Positions 35,348-45,784 of a DNA stretch of 64,000 nt are shown here, piece after piece. Under the pieces are notes generated by a model. It ran no database searches. It was not told the origin of the DNA and worked only from the letters and a program-made list of their open reading frames with translations. Source of the stretch: Strigamia acuminata (taxonomy: Eukaryota; Arthropoda; Chilopoda; Geophilomorpha; Linotaeniidae); contig OX442320.1 of NCBI GenBank assembly GCA_949358305.1, forward strand, positions 7,022,259-7,086,258, written 5' to 3'. A program made the translations under genes and the position numbers. Every line of letters begins with the position of its first letter. The stretch's first letter is position 1.

Positions 35348-35422
35348 AGTTATTTTTTACTCACCAAAAAATACATTAAAAACATGGAGTAATTTCTTTT
35401 TTCTAAATTCCGAAATGGACAT
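29088..35422 (-). CDS. Calexcitin-like EF-hand calcium-binding protein
   Basis: Five coding exons on the minus strand: 35365-35422 (exon to 35431), 34538-34590, 33017-33242, 32448-32545, 29088-29204; 552 nt, 183 aa, phases consistent. It begins MSISEFRKKKLLHVFNVFFD. EF-hand 1 is DTNQSGTIEGRDFE, spanning an exon join. EF-hand 2 is DTDNDDKVTTDEW, and EF-hand 3 is DTSGDGIIDENEF, also across a join. The C-terminal half-hand (NNTVKVTKDYFRKLWKEYF) is degenerate. Length, four-hand layout and the WEILR/WYEMW aromatic residues fit the calexcitin / sarcoplasmic calcium-binding family, cytosolic Ca2+ buffers or sensors. A 5' UTR exon is implied because an acceptor lies 9 nt before the ATG; I could not place it. 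Introns carry several MITEs. Confidence 0.88.
29478..29887. mobile_element. 410-bp mariner-like MITE, second copy of the TACTCTG family
   Basis: Ends TACTCTGGCTCATCGTAAGA / inverse, TA duplications on both sides. Shares subterminal TTTCACTGGTGTAG with the copy in G6. Confidence 0.85.
29918..30060. repeat. Dispersed repeat, copy 1
   Basis: Contains GTATTACCGGCATGCC and GGAAATTGGCCTA. It matches 45,697-45,806 over ~110 bp with substitutions. Confidence 0.6.
31134..31673. mobile_element. 540-bp inverted-repeat element in a calexcitin intron
   Basis: AAGCTAAGTACACA and its inverse TGTGTACTTAGCTT at the ends. The interior has repeated CCGTGCACGGAA and CACACGGAAAC motifs in both directions. Confidence 0.72.
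31760..32110. mobile_element. TTTTAGCGA-repeat element related to the one at 9760
   Basis: Tandem CATTTTAGCGATTT at the left, inverse CTAAAATGAGCGTTG repeats at the right, and a middle that matches 9,860-9,950 (CGCGAACCTAACCTT). Boundaries approximate. Confidence 0.6.
33645..33806. mobile_element. 162-bp MITE of the GCATTCAAA family
   Basis: Perfect termini TAGCTGCATTCAAAAAC / GTTTTTGAATGCAGCTA. Another terminus-like piece is at ~48,160. Confidence 0.8.
34641..35273. mobile_element. ~630-bp element with AGGGTGNNCACAAAG termini
   Basis: Left end CAGGGTGTTCACAAAGTCTT and right end inverse of AGGGTGGACACAAAGCCTTT. A further terminus of this family is at 48,575-48,595. Lies in a calexcitin intron. 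Confidence 0.65.
35318..35350. repeat. AAAT microsatellite
   Basis: Eight AAAT-type units in a row, close to the first coding exon of the calexcitin-like gene. Confidence 0.85.
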
Positions 35423-35431
35423 AGTGCTTTC

Positions 35432-37283
35432 CTGCAAAGAAAAGAAAAATAAATTGAAAATCTAACAAAACTCATTAAAATATTTATAAATACCAAAGTT
35501 TAGAATGACAAATTACAAATCCACCTTAAAGGCTTACTGTTTTCTCTTCTTTAATATTACATTACAACAAAAGGAAGATCACAAAATCACTCATGTTTTT
35601 CTCCTCTTCTCTGCTGTCTCCTTCATTTCTCTTTCCAAGAACTGACGTACACTCCCCAACACAAGCTTGCTTACAGCTTACCCTTATCCCATAAGCACAA
35701 GCTAGCTTCCAGACGGGAAAAGGAAGATAAATGGAAAGCGAAATTTACAATTCATAAAATAAAAAACACAAGTTCCATGCAAAGTATATACAAAAATATT
35801 GCTTCAACTAAGTAAAACTGTCCAGTACACAATAATAAAAACACCGAAACACCCGAGCCATCAATCACGCGTGATGAATCGCTCGCAAACCTTTTTTAAG
35901 ACCTCGACCGGAACTCACTCATCAACGCACCTGAGTAAATTTAATGGAAAAAAAATGATCAATTTTACTTTATCACGACACTTATTAAAGCAAAATCCTC
36001 AAAAACATGCCCGGATTGTGTCATATAACCATCAAAACGACTAAACTAATCTCTTCTTATCCATTACACCGAATAAATTAAACATTTGTATTTAATTTTT
36101 CGCAATTTAATGAATAAATCGAGCAAAAAAAAACACTTGAAAGAGCTCACTTGAGCAGTTTATTGTTTCGCCCACATGTTAAGCTTCCAGGATTCCCCTT
36201 CCATCTAGTTTAATTAAAAACAACAAAAACAAACATTGTGACATACAGTACGTGCCCTATACACATAAACGTTTCCACGTGCTATATCGACTCTAAAAGC
36301 AGCACAACAGCCTCAAAAACAGCGAAAAAGATGAAATAAATTTCAAATACCCCAACCCATGCATCAGCAGCTAAAGGAAAACATTTAACTGGCATTTGCT
36401 CACCCTCACCTTAGCATCTCTTGCTCTTTTGGAGCATCGGCGCCATTTGTCAGCCATTCAACTTAATCACTATTGAATTAAAAGCAACACCAACTGAAAG
36501 GAAAAAAAAAACAAACAACAAAATGATAAACCAAGCAAAATGTAAATAAATCCACAACTATATAATAATAAAATAAAAATATTTTTTTTTTTTTTAAATA
36601 ATCATTTTCCGCCATTTTGGAAACAAAAGTTTTCCTTTCCCCAATTTTCTTGCTGCAATTAAATTTCCTTCGCTTCACGTAATGTTAAACTAAATTCTTT
36701 TTCTCTTCCCACTCTTCCGTATTATCCGACTAATTTTATCGGAGCGCTTTTATTGCTTTACTTAGACACTCAATAAATTTTCCGTGATTCCTTTGTGCGC
36801 CCACCATCTACACCTACAGTTCTGCGCACAACATCTTTAATTACATCCTTAAAACAGGGAGAGACAGCGAGATTTAGTTGGGACAATTTTCTCTCAAAAA
36901 AAATCAATACCAACTTCAACGCTACAAAAACATCCCGTTTTTTAAATGTTATTTCAAGAGAAATCTCTCAAAGTCTTTCTGGAAAAAAAAACTATTTACA
37001 CAGGTCACGTGATGCAGAGCCTGCAAAACAAGAACGCAAAGCTTTTTTTTTTGTTATATGTTTTTCCCTCTCCAAGATCCAAGAAAACAATCAAATTAAC
37101 AATGTTATTTCAGGCCCGCCGTGAGCGGCCGATGCTAATTTCATCACTGGTCAACATTCTGCATCACGTGACACACATTCATCCGGCAGAAAATGTCGGA
37201 AAAAAAAATTCACATTTTTTTTTTTATTCAAAAAAATTTATTTATTTATTTTGACTTGTCACGACACTAAAAAAAAATTATAT
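35432..37283. other. Likely 5' flank of the calexcitin-like gene
   Basis: No convincing coding exon on either strand. It should hold the unplaced 5' UTR exon and promoter. Long A/T runs dominate. Confidence 0.4.
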
Positions 37284-37287
37284 ACGT
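37284..37287. repeat. Target-site duplication ACGT (left)
   Basis: ACGT directly before the LTR end TGTAATG. It is repeated at 44260-44263 after the other LTR end CACTACA. Confidence 0.85.
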
Positions 37288-38447
37288 TGTAATGAGCTCA
37301 AATTTCACTATAAAATAATAGTGAAATTTCTTTCTCATTGGTGCCGCATCGGGACTTATCAAAATTCTACTAAAACTCAACTCTAAAATCTTAACTGACT
37401 AATCAAAGAAGAAATAATCACTAATTAGTTCTTAAATAAAGGAAAAAGATTTATTCTTGGCTTGAATAAACTAATAGTAAAATACAATTAAATAATAGGA
37501 ATTAAAGGTAAAAGTAATAATAATTGAAGGTGAAATGGCGAAAATAATACAAAATAGCGGCGATGGCTTGTCGCTCGCTCTCGAATTTCGTTCTTCACTC
37601 GACGCTCGCTCTCGAACCTCGTTCTTCACTCGACGCTCGCTCTCGGACCTCGATACTCGCTCTCGGACCTCAATGCCCGCTCCAAACCTCAAAACGGCGT
37701 CCAAACTTCACTCTTTACTCACGATGTTCATTCCTGGTTAAACCGGACAAATTTCCGAATTCTTGGTGACTTGAACTCGGACACAATTCCGTTTCTTCTC
37801 TCTCAAAACTCGCAACAGATTCGGACACAATTCCGACTCTTCTTCCTTGATGACTCCGTGGTTGCGGCAAATTCCGCTTTATGTTGACTGGGACAAATTT
37901 CCCAATGAGGATTTCTCATCCAAACAATGGCTGCTTGGCAAGAATGATGATCTCTCCAAACAATGGCTGCTTGGCAAGATGAAAATCCCACTGATGAATA
38001 TGCTCAATCAGCAAGATAAATTTCCCACTACTGGATGTACACAGTAGCAAGAACTCCCACAATAACTTTATGTTATTGTAAGAAATGAGTCTCAATACTC
38101 AAGAACATCTCAAAACTGCTTTAGCAATTTGCAAGAAGGAGTCTAAATACTCAGGCAATCTTTCACCAAATCCACTTGAAGAATTGTATTTTCCCAGGGT
38201 AGATTTTGTGACTTGTTGCTCTCAAAGTTGATTTTTGACTGAAGATTTTTCCTCATTCTCTGCAGGAAGCATTTCCTGTTACAGGAAGCTTATGGGCTGG
38301 TTGCCCTGGCAACCACCCTCATGTCTTCAAGTTATGCCAGACTTCCTGTTCAGGCATAAAAAATAAACTCAAATAAAAATATGAAATATATAAAATATTT
38401 CCAGACACATTTCTGTTCTTCATCTAGTGACCACTAGGGTCACTACA
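37288..38447 (-). repeat. 3' LTR (relative to the element)
   Basis: 1160 bp. Offset to its twin is exactly 5812 bp throughout. A 12-bp-arm hairpin (AAATTTCACTAT / ATAGTGAAATTT) lies at 37300-37329. About three ~30-bp CTCGACGCTCGCTCTCG repeats lie at ~37.57-37.67 kb. Short open frames inside are identical in both LTRs and not considered genes. Confidence 0.93.
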
Positions 38448-38464
38448 CTTCCCCCCTTTTTGGG
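38448..38464 (-). other. Polypurine tract
   Basis: Read on the minus strand: CCCAAAAAGGGGGGAAG directly before the LTR. Site of plus-strand priming in LTR elements. Confidence 0.8.
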
Positions 38465-38483
38465 TAGTTAGTTCCTAACTTCT

Positions 38484-41400
38484 CTAAATCTCATCATCGA
38501 TCCTCGAGGCGAAGTCCTTGATGGGGATTTCAGATTCGGAGACCGAAAACTTCAGTTTGTCTTGGGATTTCGTTGAATCATTCCTTGTCGTAACCGATTG
38601 ATTCTGTCCAGCAATTGCAGATGGTGTCCCGCTCCCAGGACTGAAATCCTGCCATCCGCTTCTTCCGGCAGCTTCCTTCAAGTGACCGGTCCAGTTGGCT
38701 CGAACAGGCAATTGATTTTCAGTTGTGTGTTCAAATGATCTGAAACAGGCATCTTGCAAAACTTTGCCTGAGTCATCTTGGTCATTCTGAGTTGCAAGAT
38801 TCATCACTTGTGTTGTCACTGCTGATTGTTGTTGCACCGCTGATGCATTTGTGGCTTCAAAATTAAATGGCTTTTGGCTTTCGATTGTTGTGGTTTCATT
38901 CACTGCAATTTTCTCAATTCCGAGCCTTTGCTTCTGGATTTCCGGTTGACTGTTCGGCAAATCTTCATGTTGAATTCTGAACTCCTCCAATAAAAAACTT
39001 GCAACTGGCTGTTTTCCTTCAGATGTACTCTTAATTGTAACTGTAGTGGGCACTGTAGCTCTGCTGTCTGAATTGCTACAATCAGATTTTTTAACAGTAT
39101 CTGAAAAATTAATCTTGGACTTATTTCCAATTGCAACTGCACTGACAATATGTTTCTGTAGGTCAGTTGATTCAGTGTAGTTTGCGTGACTAAGCTTCAT
39201 TGCAGTTTTAACTTCACTGGACTCCATGAAGTGTTGATCAACTTGGATTATTTGATTTGGTTGCTTTTCCAATAAATTAATTTTTGAAATGTTTTCAGTT
39301 GTGATTGAGCTGGCAGCAAATTTTGGTAACTCAATTGATTGAGTGTTGTGTTGCTTCAAGTCAATTCTCTGCAAAGTTTTTTCCAAAATTCTGTTTTCTT
39401 TTTCTGTTGGTCGTGGACCTTGTTTTTCAATTTGACCAATTGATGTTAATACTTGGCAATCTTGATTTTCTGGTCGTTCTTTCAATCCTGTATTTGTATG
39501 CTGTTTACTGCAAAGCATCTTGTAATCATCTGTTTGTAGAGGTTTTTCATTTTCATGTTCACTCCTTGTATCTCCAGATGTTTGGATTGTTTCTACCAGT
39601 TTAACTTCAGACCTTTCCTCTAATTGAATCAATTGCTGTTTAGCTTGGATTCTTTTCTTTGGCAGCTTCTCCACTTTTTCTTTGGTGTCTTGAGTTTCAT
39701 TTGCCAAATCCAGTCGCTGATAACAATTTTTGATCAAAATTTTCACTTCCTGTAGGTCCTCAGAAGTTATATTTTCCAGTATGTTCTTCAGAGCCACGAT
39801 GAAATATTTGGAGGGCCACTCTGAATTCTGCCGACATAATTTCGGTGAAAACGTGGAATCTTGTAACATTGCATTATCTGTCAGTCGTTTGATCACTTTT
39901 CGAAGTTGTTTTCGAACAATTTTCGTTTCTCGAACCAGACATTTATTTTCTGATTTTCTAGGATTCCTGGATGAATTTTGATTCTTTTTCTCTTTTTCCA
40001 TCACTCTTCCCCCCTTTTTTGGAAATGGTTGAACTTGTTCATCAGTTTCAAAATCTACACTTTTTGGAAAAAGCAATGGATTTTCTTCTAAGTTTTCAAA
40101 AATCAAATTTTCTGTGTCCGATTCGATAATTTTTTCTGCAATCTGTGCATCATCTTGGTTCTTCTTATCATCAGAATTTTGTGTATCCTGTAGAGGTTGC
40201 GCATTTTTGTGAGCTTGCATTTTGTCCGATTTGGACGCACTTTGTGTAATTCCTGTATTTTCAACAACCTGTGTGTCTTCTGCACGTTGTGTGTCGTCTG
40301 TACTGTGCACACTTTTTTCTTCTTGTTGTCTACCATCTATGGCTGTTTTTTGATCACTCAAATTTTCAAAAGCAATTGCTCTTTGATGGTGACGATCATT
40401 TTCGTTTGGCCAGCCTTCCCTGCATGTGTCAACTTGTGTTTGATCAATTTCTCTGTTCGTTTTGGACACTCTGATGTCATCTGGTTCTAGAATGGTGTCA
40501 CTTGTTGCAGGTTGATCATGACCCAATTGAACTTGATTGTTCGACTCACGTTGGAGGTTCTGCTGGTCCATGACATCAAATAACTTTTTCTTTGGCGACG
40601 TTACTGTTCGTTTATGTTTTCTACGATTTTCTGCATCGTCATTCCCTCGCTTTACTGAATTTCCTGCCGAATCTGCAGTTGTCTGTTCAACTTTCGACTG
40701 ATGCATGACACTTGCTGTATTCCTAACTGGTGGACACTGTGACTGTGTCATGAACCGCAGCTCTTGTGAATATTGTTTTGCCTTTTTTGCGTCTTCCTGA
40801 GCTGGTGGAGATGCTTTACGACAAAATTCGTTATTAACATGCAATGATGATTCCATTGTCTTCTCTTCTACGACGAGTGCTTGGTTAATGCTGTCAGTCT
40901 TTTCCATTTTTTCAGAAGGTGTTTTTTTTGCAAAATTAATCGAAAATGTTTTCATTTCTAGAATTAAGCTTTTCCTCGATTCAGACATTGTTTCTGTTTC
41001 TTCACCAGATGTAGATAACCTTTTTAATGCCTTCTTGACTGCATCCATTGCTACTGGCAATGACAATTTTTTGGCAACTTCAGAAAATCTTAAGTCCACT
41101 GGTGAGTTGTGTCTTTTCCTTGTGGTTACCTCAGCACTGGTCCCATATTTTAAAATTTTCTGGTCATCTCTGGATTGACGTTTCGTCTCTGCAGGACTGT
41201 CTCTAGTTTCGGTCTGTAAACGGCGACGTACTTCTTGTAATTTAAGTCGGGTTGGCGAGCGTACTGCTGATAATGCCGTGCTGTCAACTGATTTTCTGGT
41301 CGAAGTCTTCTTATCCGCCTTTATTAAACAACCTCTTTCTTCGGTTATTTCGATTGGTTCTTCGAACAACAATTTCGTGAGATCGCTTTTGCTTCGTGGA

Positions 41401-42836
41401 ATGGATTTTGCATTTTCAGATAATGAACGTACTGGAGATGTGGTGCGCGATACGTAATGTCTTCGTGATTGTACTTTGTTGGCTTCGAATTTATTTTGTG
41501 TTTCGCGTATTTCAAGCTCCATTCTTATTTGCGCGAGTTTATTGTCCAATTTGGTTTCACGTTCCTTGCGCTCTTCCACAAGTAATTGTTCCTGTAGTTT
41601 TTGCTCTTCTAATCTGTAACATTCCCTCCGCTGATCTCGATCATTCGCCGCAGCTATCCATGCAGCATATTCCTCGTGGGACATTGGTTCATTTATGTGG
41701 CAATAACATGCTTCATGCGTAATGTCTAGCATCCGGTCTTGTACTTCTCGCAGCTTGAGACGTGTTGGCGAAATTATTCTTTTCAACTGTGTCAAGTCGG
41801 TCCTGCAACTGGGTGAGAATCTTGCGCGATTTAGCAATAAACACTTTTGACATGTGGCACGTGGTACGCATTGTTTTGGTGATTGCACTGTTTGCATTGT
41901 TAAATCCACTGATTCCTGGGAACTCGAGGGAGATTTTGCTAGACTTTCATCCGTTTGTTTCAAGACGAATTCTTGTTCTTTTATTGCGTTTGCTGGTGAA
42001 CCCAAGTTATACGACTCATTTCGATAAGAGTAACCATACTCGTTTTGCTGACACGCTTTGTCTTTGAAATGTGATTCACTTTTCTGGCGGGCTTCGTCCT
42101 GATAACGCGACTCATTTCGCTGATTTGAGTCCTCGTTTGGACGTGAGTTGTTCTTAAAACGTGATTCACTTCTGTGGCAAATTTCGTCATGATAATGCGA
42201 CTCATTTCGCGGATCTGAATTTTCGCGTTGACGTGATTCGCAACAATAACGCGACTCGTTTCGCGAATGTGAGTCCTCTTGTTGACACTCTTTGTCACGG
42301 TAGTGCGACTCATTTCGCGACTGGAAGTCCTCGTATTGGCGGAAATCGTCTTTGAGCGAACGTTCTCGTGACGTAGAAGGACCATGTTCTTCTTTTCTTT
42401 GATTAACTTCGCTTCGACTATCAAGTCCCGAATCATTTCGGTTATCATATCGAATGTCGTATTTTGGTATATCCTGATCTCGTTGATCGCATCTTCTTTG
42501 ATAGTTCTGTGGTGAAGAAGAATGACGCATTTCATTTTTATCTCTTGATTGCCGTGTCTTATGGATTGTTAATGTACCACTTCTACTCTGGCTGGCTTGT
42601 AGTTGGTGGTCAGCCATCTTGATTGTAAAATCTTGGAAAAAATTTTCTTGATCCCGTTGAACAATCTTGGAATGTTTTCTGTCATCTGTGTTCTTAATGG
42701 CAATCGGAGACGACATATCTTCTGTGTGGTGTAACAATCCCAAATGTGGTGGCAAACTATATCTTTTCAATCGCAATGATGATTGTTGAACTTCCATGGT
42801 TGGTCTTTGTACTTGTTTCTTATGATGATCAGACAT
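38484..42836 (-). CDS. 1450-aa ORF of unknown function inside the LTR element
   Basis: Uninterrupted frame from ATG at 42836 to stop at 38484, filling almost the whole internal region. Very hydrophilic, rich in Gln, Glu, Lys, Ser and Asp. Residues ~170-275 are imperfect ~20-residue repeats around RNESHYRD / RNESRY. A three-fold motif SPTRLKLREVQDRM (~355), SPTRLKLQEVRRRL (~525), SPVDLRFSEVAKKL (~577) looks like a repeated short helix. Residues ~440-490 (RLEEQKLQEQLLVEERKERE) are coiled-coil-like. CQKCLLLNRARF near 335 is Cys-containing but not a CCHC knuckle. ~945-1050 are basic and helical (KQLRKVIKRLTDN). No catalytic motif of retroelement polymerase, integrase or protease is visible. It could be a highly diverged gag or a captured host gene. 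The intact frame suggests selection or youth. Confidence 0.85.
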   Translation of the reverse strand: MSDHHKKQVQRPTMEVQQSSLRLKRYSLPPHLGLLHHTEDMSSPIAIKNTDDRKHSKIVQRDQENFFQDFTIKMADHQLQASQSRSGTLTIHKTRQSRDKNEMRHSSSPQNYQRRCDQRDQDIPKYDIRYDNRNDSGLDSRSEVNQRKEEHGPSTSRERSLKDDFRQYEDFQSRNESHYRDKECQQEDSHSRNESRYCCESRQRENSDPRNESHYHDEICHRSESRFKNNSRPNEDSNQRNESRYQDEARQKSESHFKDKACQQNEYGYSYRNESYNLGSPANAIKEQEFVLKQTDESLAKSPSSSQESVDLTMQTVQSPKQCVPRATCQKCLLLNRARFSPSCRTDLTQLKRIISPTRLKLREVQDRMLDITHEACYCHINEPMSHEEYAAWIAAANDRDQRRECYRLEEQKLQEQLLVEERKERETKLDNKLAQIRMELEIRETQNKFEANKVQSRRHYVSRTTSPVRSLSENAKSIPRSKSDLTKLLFEEPIEITEERGCLIKADKKTSTRKSVDSTALSAVRSPTRLKLQEVRRRLQTETRDSPAETKRQSRDDQKILKYGTSAEVTTRKRHNSPVDLRFSEVAKKLSLPVAMDAVKKALKRLSTSGEETETMSESRKSLILEMKTFSINFAKKTPSEKMEKTDSINQALVVEEKTMESSLHVNNEFCRKASPPAQEDAKKAKQYSQELRFMTQSQCPPVRNTASVMHQSKVEQTTADSAGNSVKRGNDDAENRRKHKRTVTSPKKKLFDVMDQQNLQRESNNQVQLGHDQPATSDTILEPDDIRVSKTNREIDQTQVDTCREGWPNENDRHHQRAIAFENLSDQKTAIDGRQQEEKSVHSTDDTQRAEDTQVVENTGITQSASKSDKMQAHKNAQPLQDTQNSDDKKNQDDAQIAEKIIESDTENLIFENLEENPLLFPKSVDFETDEQVQPFPKKGGRVMEKEKKNQNSSRNPRKSENKCLVRETKIVRKQLRKVIKRLTDNAMLQDSTFSPKLCRQNSEWPSKYFIVALKNILENITSEDLQEVKILIKNCYQRLDLANETQDTKEKVEKLPKKRIQAKQQLIQLEERSEVKLVETIQTSGDTRSEHENEKPLQTDDYKMLCSKQHTNTGLKERPENQDCQVLTSIGQIEKQGPRPTEKENRILEKTLQRIDLKQHNTQSIELPKFAASSITTENISKINLLEKQPNQIIQVDQHFMESSEVKTAMKLSHANYTESTDLQKHIVSAVAIGNKSKINFSDTVKKSDCSNSDSRATVPTTVTIKSTSEGKQPVASFLLEEFRIQHEDLPNSQPEIQKQRLGIEKIAVNETTTIESQKPFNFEATNASAVQQQSAVTTQVMNLATQNDQDDSGKVLQDACFRSFEHTTENQLPVRANWTGHLKEAAGRSGWQDFSPGSGTPSAIAGQNQSVTTRNDSTKSQDKLKFSVSESEIPIKDFASRIDDEI
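40006..40022 (-). other. Internal (central) polypurine-tract-like site
   Basis: CTTCCCCCCTTTTTTGG on +, sharing CTTCCCCCCTTTTT with the terminal tract. It lies inside the ORF (residue ~940, FPKKGGRVM). A weaker third tract, TTTTCCCCCTTTTTT, is at 42917-42931 near the primer site. Confidence 0.6.
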
Positions 42837-43085
42837 GATGTTAATTTTTAGTAGATAGGATAATGAAGAAAGAAATAGTTTAACTTAGAAAAATATCTTC
42901 TAAACTCTGTTAACCATTTTCCCCCTTTTTTGTTTGAGAACCAAAAAAAAAAAAATTCACACCTATTCTTACTACAAATCAAAAAATAGAAGTTCCTCAA
43001 TCTAATTAACCTATCAAAAAACAATTTTCCAAACAAATTAGGTCCCTCAACTAAATAAAAGTTGTTAAGGTTCAAATCTTTCAGG

Positions 43086-43099
43086 CCCAGGCCCCCAAG
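43086..43099 (-). other. Primer-binding-site candidate
   Basis: Minus-strand reading after the LTR end ...CATTACA: CT then TGGGGGCCTGGGCC. TGG start and 2-nt offset fit a tRNA 3' CCA match; the tRNA is not identified. Confidence 0.6.
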
Positions 43100-44259
43100 T
43101 GTAATGAGCTCAAATTTCACTATAAAATAATAGTGAAATTTCTTTCTCATTGGTGCCGCATCGGGACTTATCAAAATTCTACTAAAACTCAACTCTAAAA
43201 TCTTAACTGACTAATCAAAGAAGAAATAATCACTAATTAGTTCTTAAATAAAGGAAAAAGATTTATTCTTGGCTTGAATAAACTAATAGTAAAATACAAT
43301 TAAATAATAGGAATTAAAGGTAAAAGTAATAATAATTGAAGGTGAAATGGCGAAAATAATACAAAATAGCGGCGATGGCTTGTCGCTCGCTCTCGAATTT
43401 CGTTCTTCACTCGACGCTCGCTCTCGAACCTCGTTCTTCACTCGACGCTCGCTCTCGGACCTCGATACTCGCTCTCGGACCTCAATGCCCGCTCCAAACC
43501 TCAAAACGGCGTCCAAACTTCACTCTTTACTCACGATGTTCATTCCTGGTTAAACCGGACAAATTTCCGAATTCTTGGTGACTTGAACTCGGACACAATT
43601 CCGTTTCTTCTCTCTCAAAACTCGCAACAGATTCGGACACAATTCCGACTCTTCTTCCTTGATGACTCCGTGGTTGCGGCAAATTCCGCTTTATGTTGAC
43701 TGGGACAAATTTCCCAATGAGGATTTCTCATCCAAACAATGGCTGCTTGGCAAGAATGATGATCTCTCCAAACAATGGCTGCTTGGCAAGATGAAAATCC
43801 CACTGATGAATATGCTCAATCAGCAAGATAAATTTCCCACTACTGGATGTACACAGTAGCAAGAACTCCCACAATAACTTTATGTTATTGTAAGAAATGA
43901 GTCTCAATACTCAAGAACATCTCAAAACTGCTTTAGCAATTTGCAAGAAGGAGTCTAAATACTCAGGCAATCTTTCACCAAATCCACTTGAAGAATTGTA
44001 TTTTCCCAGGGTAGATTTTGTGACTTGTTGCTCTCAAAGTTGATTTTTGACTGAAGATTTTTCCTCATTCTCTGCAGGAAGCATTTCCTGTTACAGGAAG
44101 CTTATGGGCTGGTTGCCCTGGCAACCACCCTCATGTCTTCAAGTTATGCCAGACTTCCTGTTCAGGCATAAAAAATAAACTCAAATAAAAATATGAAATA
44201 TATAAAATATTTCCAGACACATTTCTGTTCTTCATCTAGTGACCACTAGGGTCACTACA
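43100..44259 (-). repeat. 5' LTR (relative to the element)
   Basis: 1160 bp, TGTAATG...CACTACA, apparently identical to 37288-38447. Confidence 0.93.
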
Positions 44260-44263
44260 ACGT
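44260..44263. repeat. Target-site duplication ACGT (right)
   Basis: Matches 37284-37287. Confidence 0.85.
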
Positions 44264-45784
44264 GAAATATTTATGGGACGTCTCACGCTCACTCTGTGGA
44301 AAACTGATTTTGCTATCAAGCGCCATGATTCAATAAACACCCACTTCACATTCCGCACGACTGTGAGAAACATCAAATAAAACCCCACCGATTGTAGATT
44401 CTTCATAAAAAAAAATTTAAAAACAATAATCAATAAAAATAAATAAATAAATAAACAAAAGCCACGTTGGTTGCAATGCATTTGATGCGGGCATTTACTT
44501 GTGAGTTTGGCGCGCGATTCTCCCACTGGGAAGTCAATTGGCAAAGCATAATCTAGTAGTGAAGTGCAATTCGCAAACCACACTACGAAAACGTGAGCGG
44601 CAGCGAGTCAAAGTGGAAGACAAGCGACATGAATTGGCGCCTGGCCAGAATAACTATAGTGAATACTTTGTGCCAGATAAGCACAACTTCTTGACGCGAA
44701 CAATTCAATCTTAATCGATAAAAATCAAAATCTGTCACTATCAAACTTCCCTGACAGATCAAACTTTATCTCCAACAGCCCCGCGCATTACAAAACTCCC
44801 GAATATCGTGTAACTTATAGAGATAACTAAATTGACCGCCTCGCGTCGACTTCGCTGCACGGCACTCATGCTGCGCAGTCAAGCATTTGCACACGCTAAT
44901 TGCTGAATGCGCAGTTATTAGCGACTAAGTTTACGTTAAACTAATATCAAACAACTGATTTTTCTTCCAAATAAGCATGAATAATCTGCTCAAATCCACC
45001 AGCGCGTGTTTATTGCGAATTTATTATCGCAGAAAACAAATTAAGTCCGAACGCATCATGCCGAAAACTTGATAAGAGACTCAACTTATTAATCACGAAC
45101 GACATTTACAAAATATTTCATACTAAACAGACATGCATCATAATTTTTAAAAAAAAAATTAATAATCATCTTAGAGCGTTCGTGCGTTTCAATTCGTGTC
45201 TCCATTCATACGCGAAATCCCAATTGAATTTAACGACCAAGAACTTTGTATTTTTTTCACCCACCAAAAAAAACAACAAAATTTGTGTCAAAACACACAA
45301 AAAATAAAACTAAAACTCATTTTCTTCACTTCGTGACTCCATTCATCCACGAACAAGAGGATAAAAAGCATGTAATAGATGCAATTTAAAAGTGAAACAC
45401 TAAAACGAGCAAATACCAAGCTTAATTCTGACCTTATCCCACTAATAACCCGGTTAGGTTGATGGTAGCATGTGCAGGACTCTCTCCCTCATAAAACCAC
45501 TCTTCAATCTCCCCTCCCCTTCGCACTTAATAACAGGGTTGTTCTCACTAAGCTTGCATGAAATCATGCACCTCTTAGTAATGGCTTTGTATATAGATTT
45601 ACAACACATGCAATAGAAAAATTTAACAAAAAAAATTTTTTCTCGATATAAAAATCTATATATACTGAATTCTCTACGGACAGTGATCGTCTGAACAAGT
45701 TAAGCCGCATGCCGGTTTAGTGTGAGTCTTACCGGCATGCCGGTAAACAGACTAAACAAGCATAAAAAGCATTTTTAGATGTCC
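44264..45784. other. Gene-free region
   Basis: No supported exon. 45,697-45,806 is the second copy of the dispersed repeat seen at 29,918-30,060 (TACCGGCATGCCGGTAAAC). Confidence 0.5.

Larger units (their letters stand above)
37288..44259 (-). mobile_element. Complete LTR retrotransposon-like element with one novel ORF
   Basis: 6972 bp bounded by two 1160-bp direct LTRs, TG...CA ends and ACGT duplications. Orientation is minus: the purine-rich tract (complement of CTTCCCCCCTTTTT at 38448-38461) abuts the LTR at 37288-38447, and a tRNA-primer-like TGGGGGCCTGGGCC (complement, just inside 43100) follows the LTR at 43100-44259. Internal sequence is 4.65 kb with a single long frame. No reverse transcriptase, integrase, protease or zinc knuckle is seen, so mobility in trans by another element is inferred. 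LTRs look identical, so insertion is recent. Confidence 0.93.

Noticed and set aside
37471-38047. Short open frames repeated at 43283-43859
   Set aside because: They lie inside the two LTRs; their identity reflects LTR identity, not a gene family.
39305-42355. Several + strand open frames of 60-108 codons
   Set aside because: Shadows of the 1450-aa minus-strand ORF in the LTR element.
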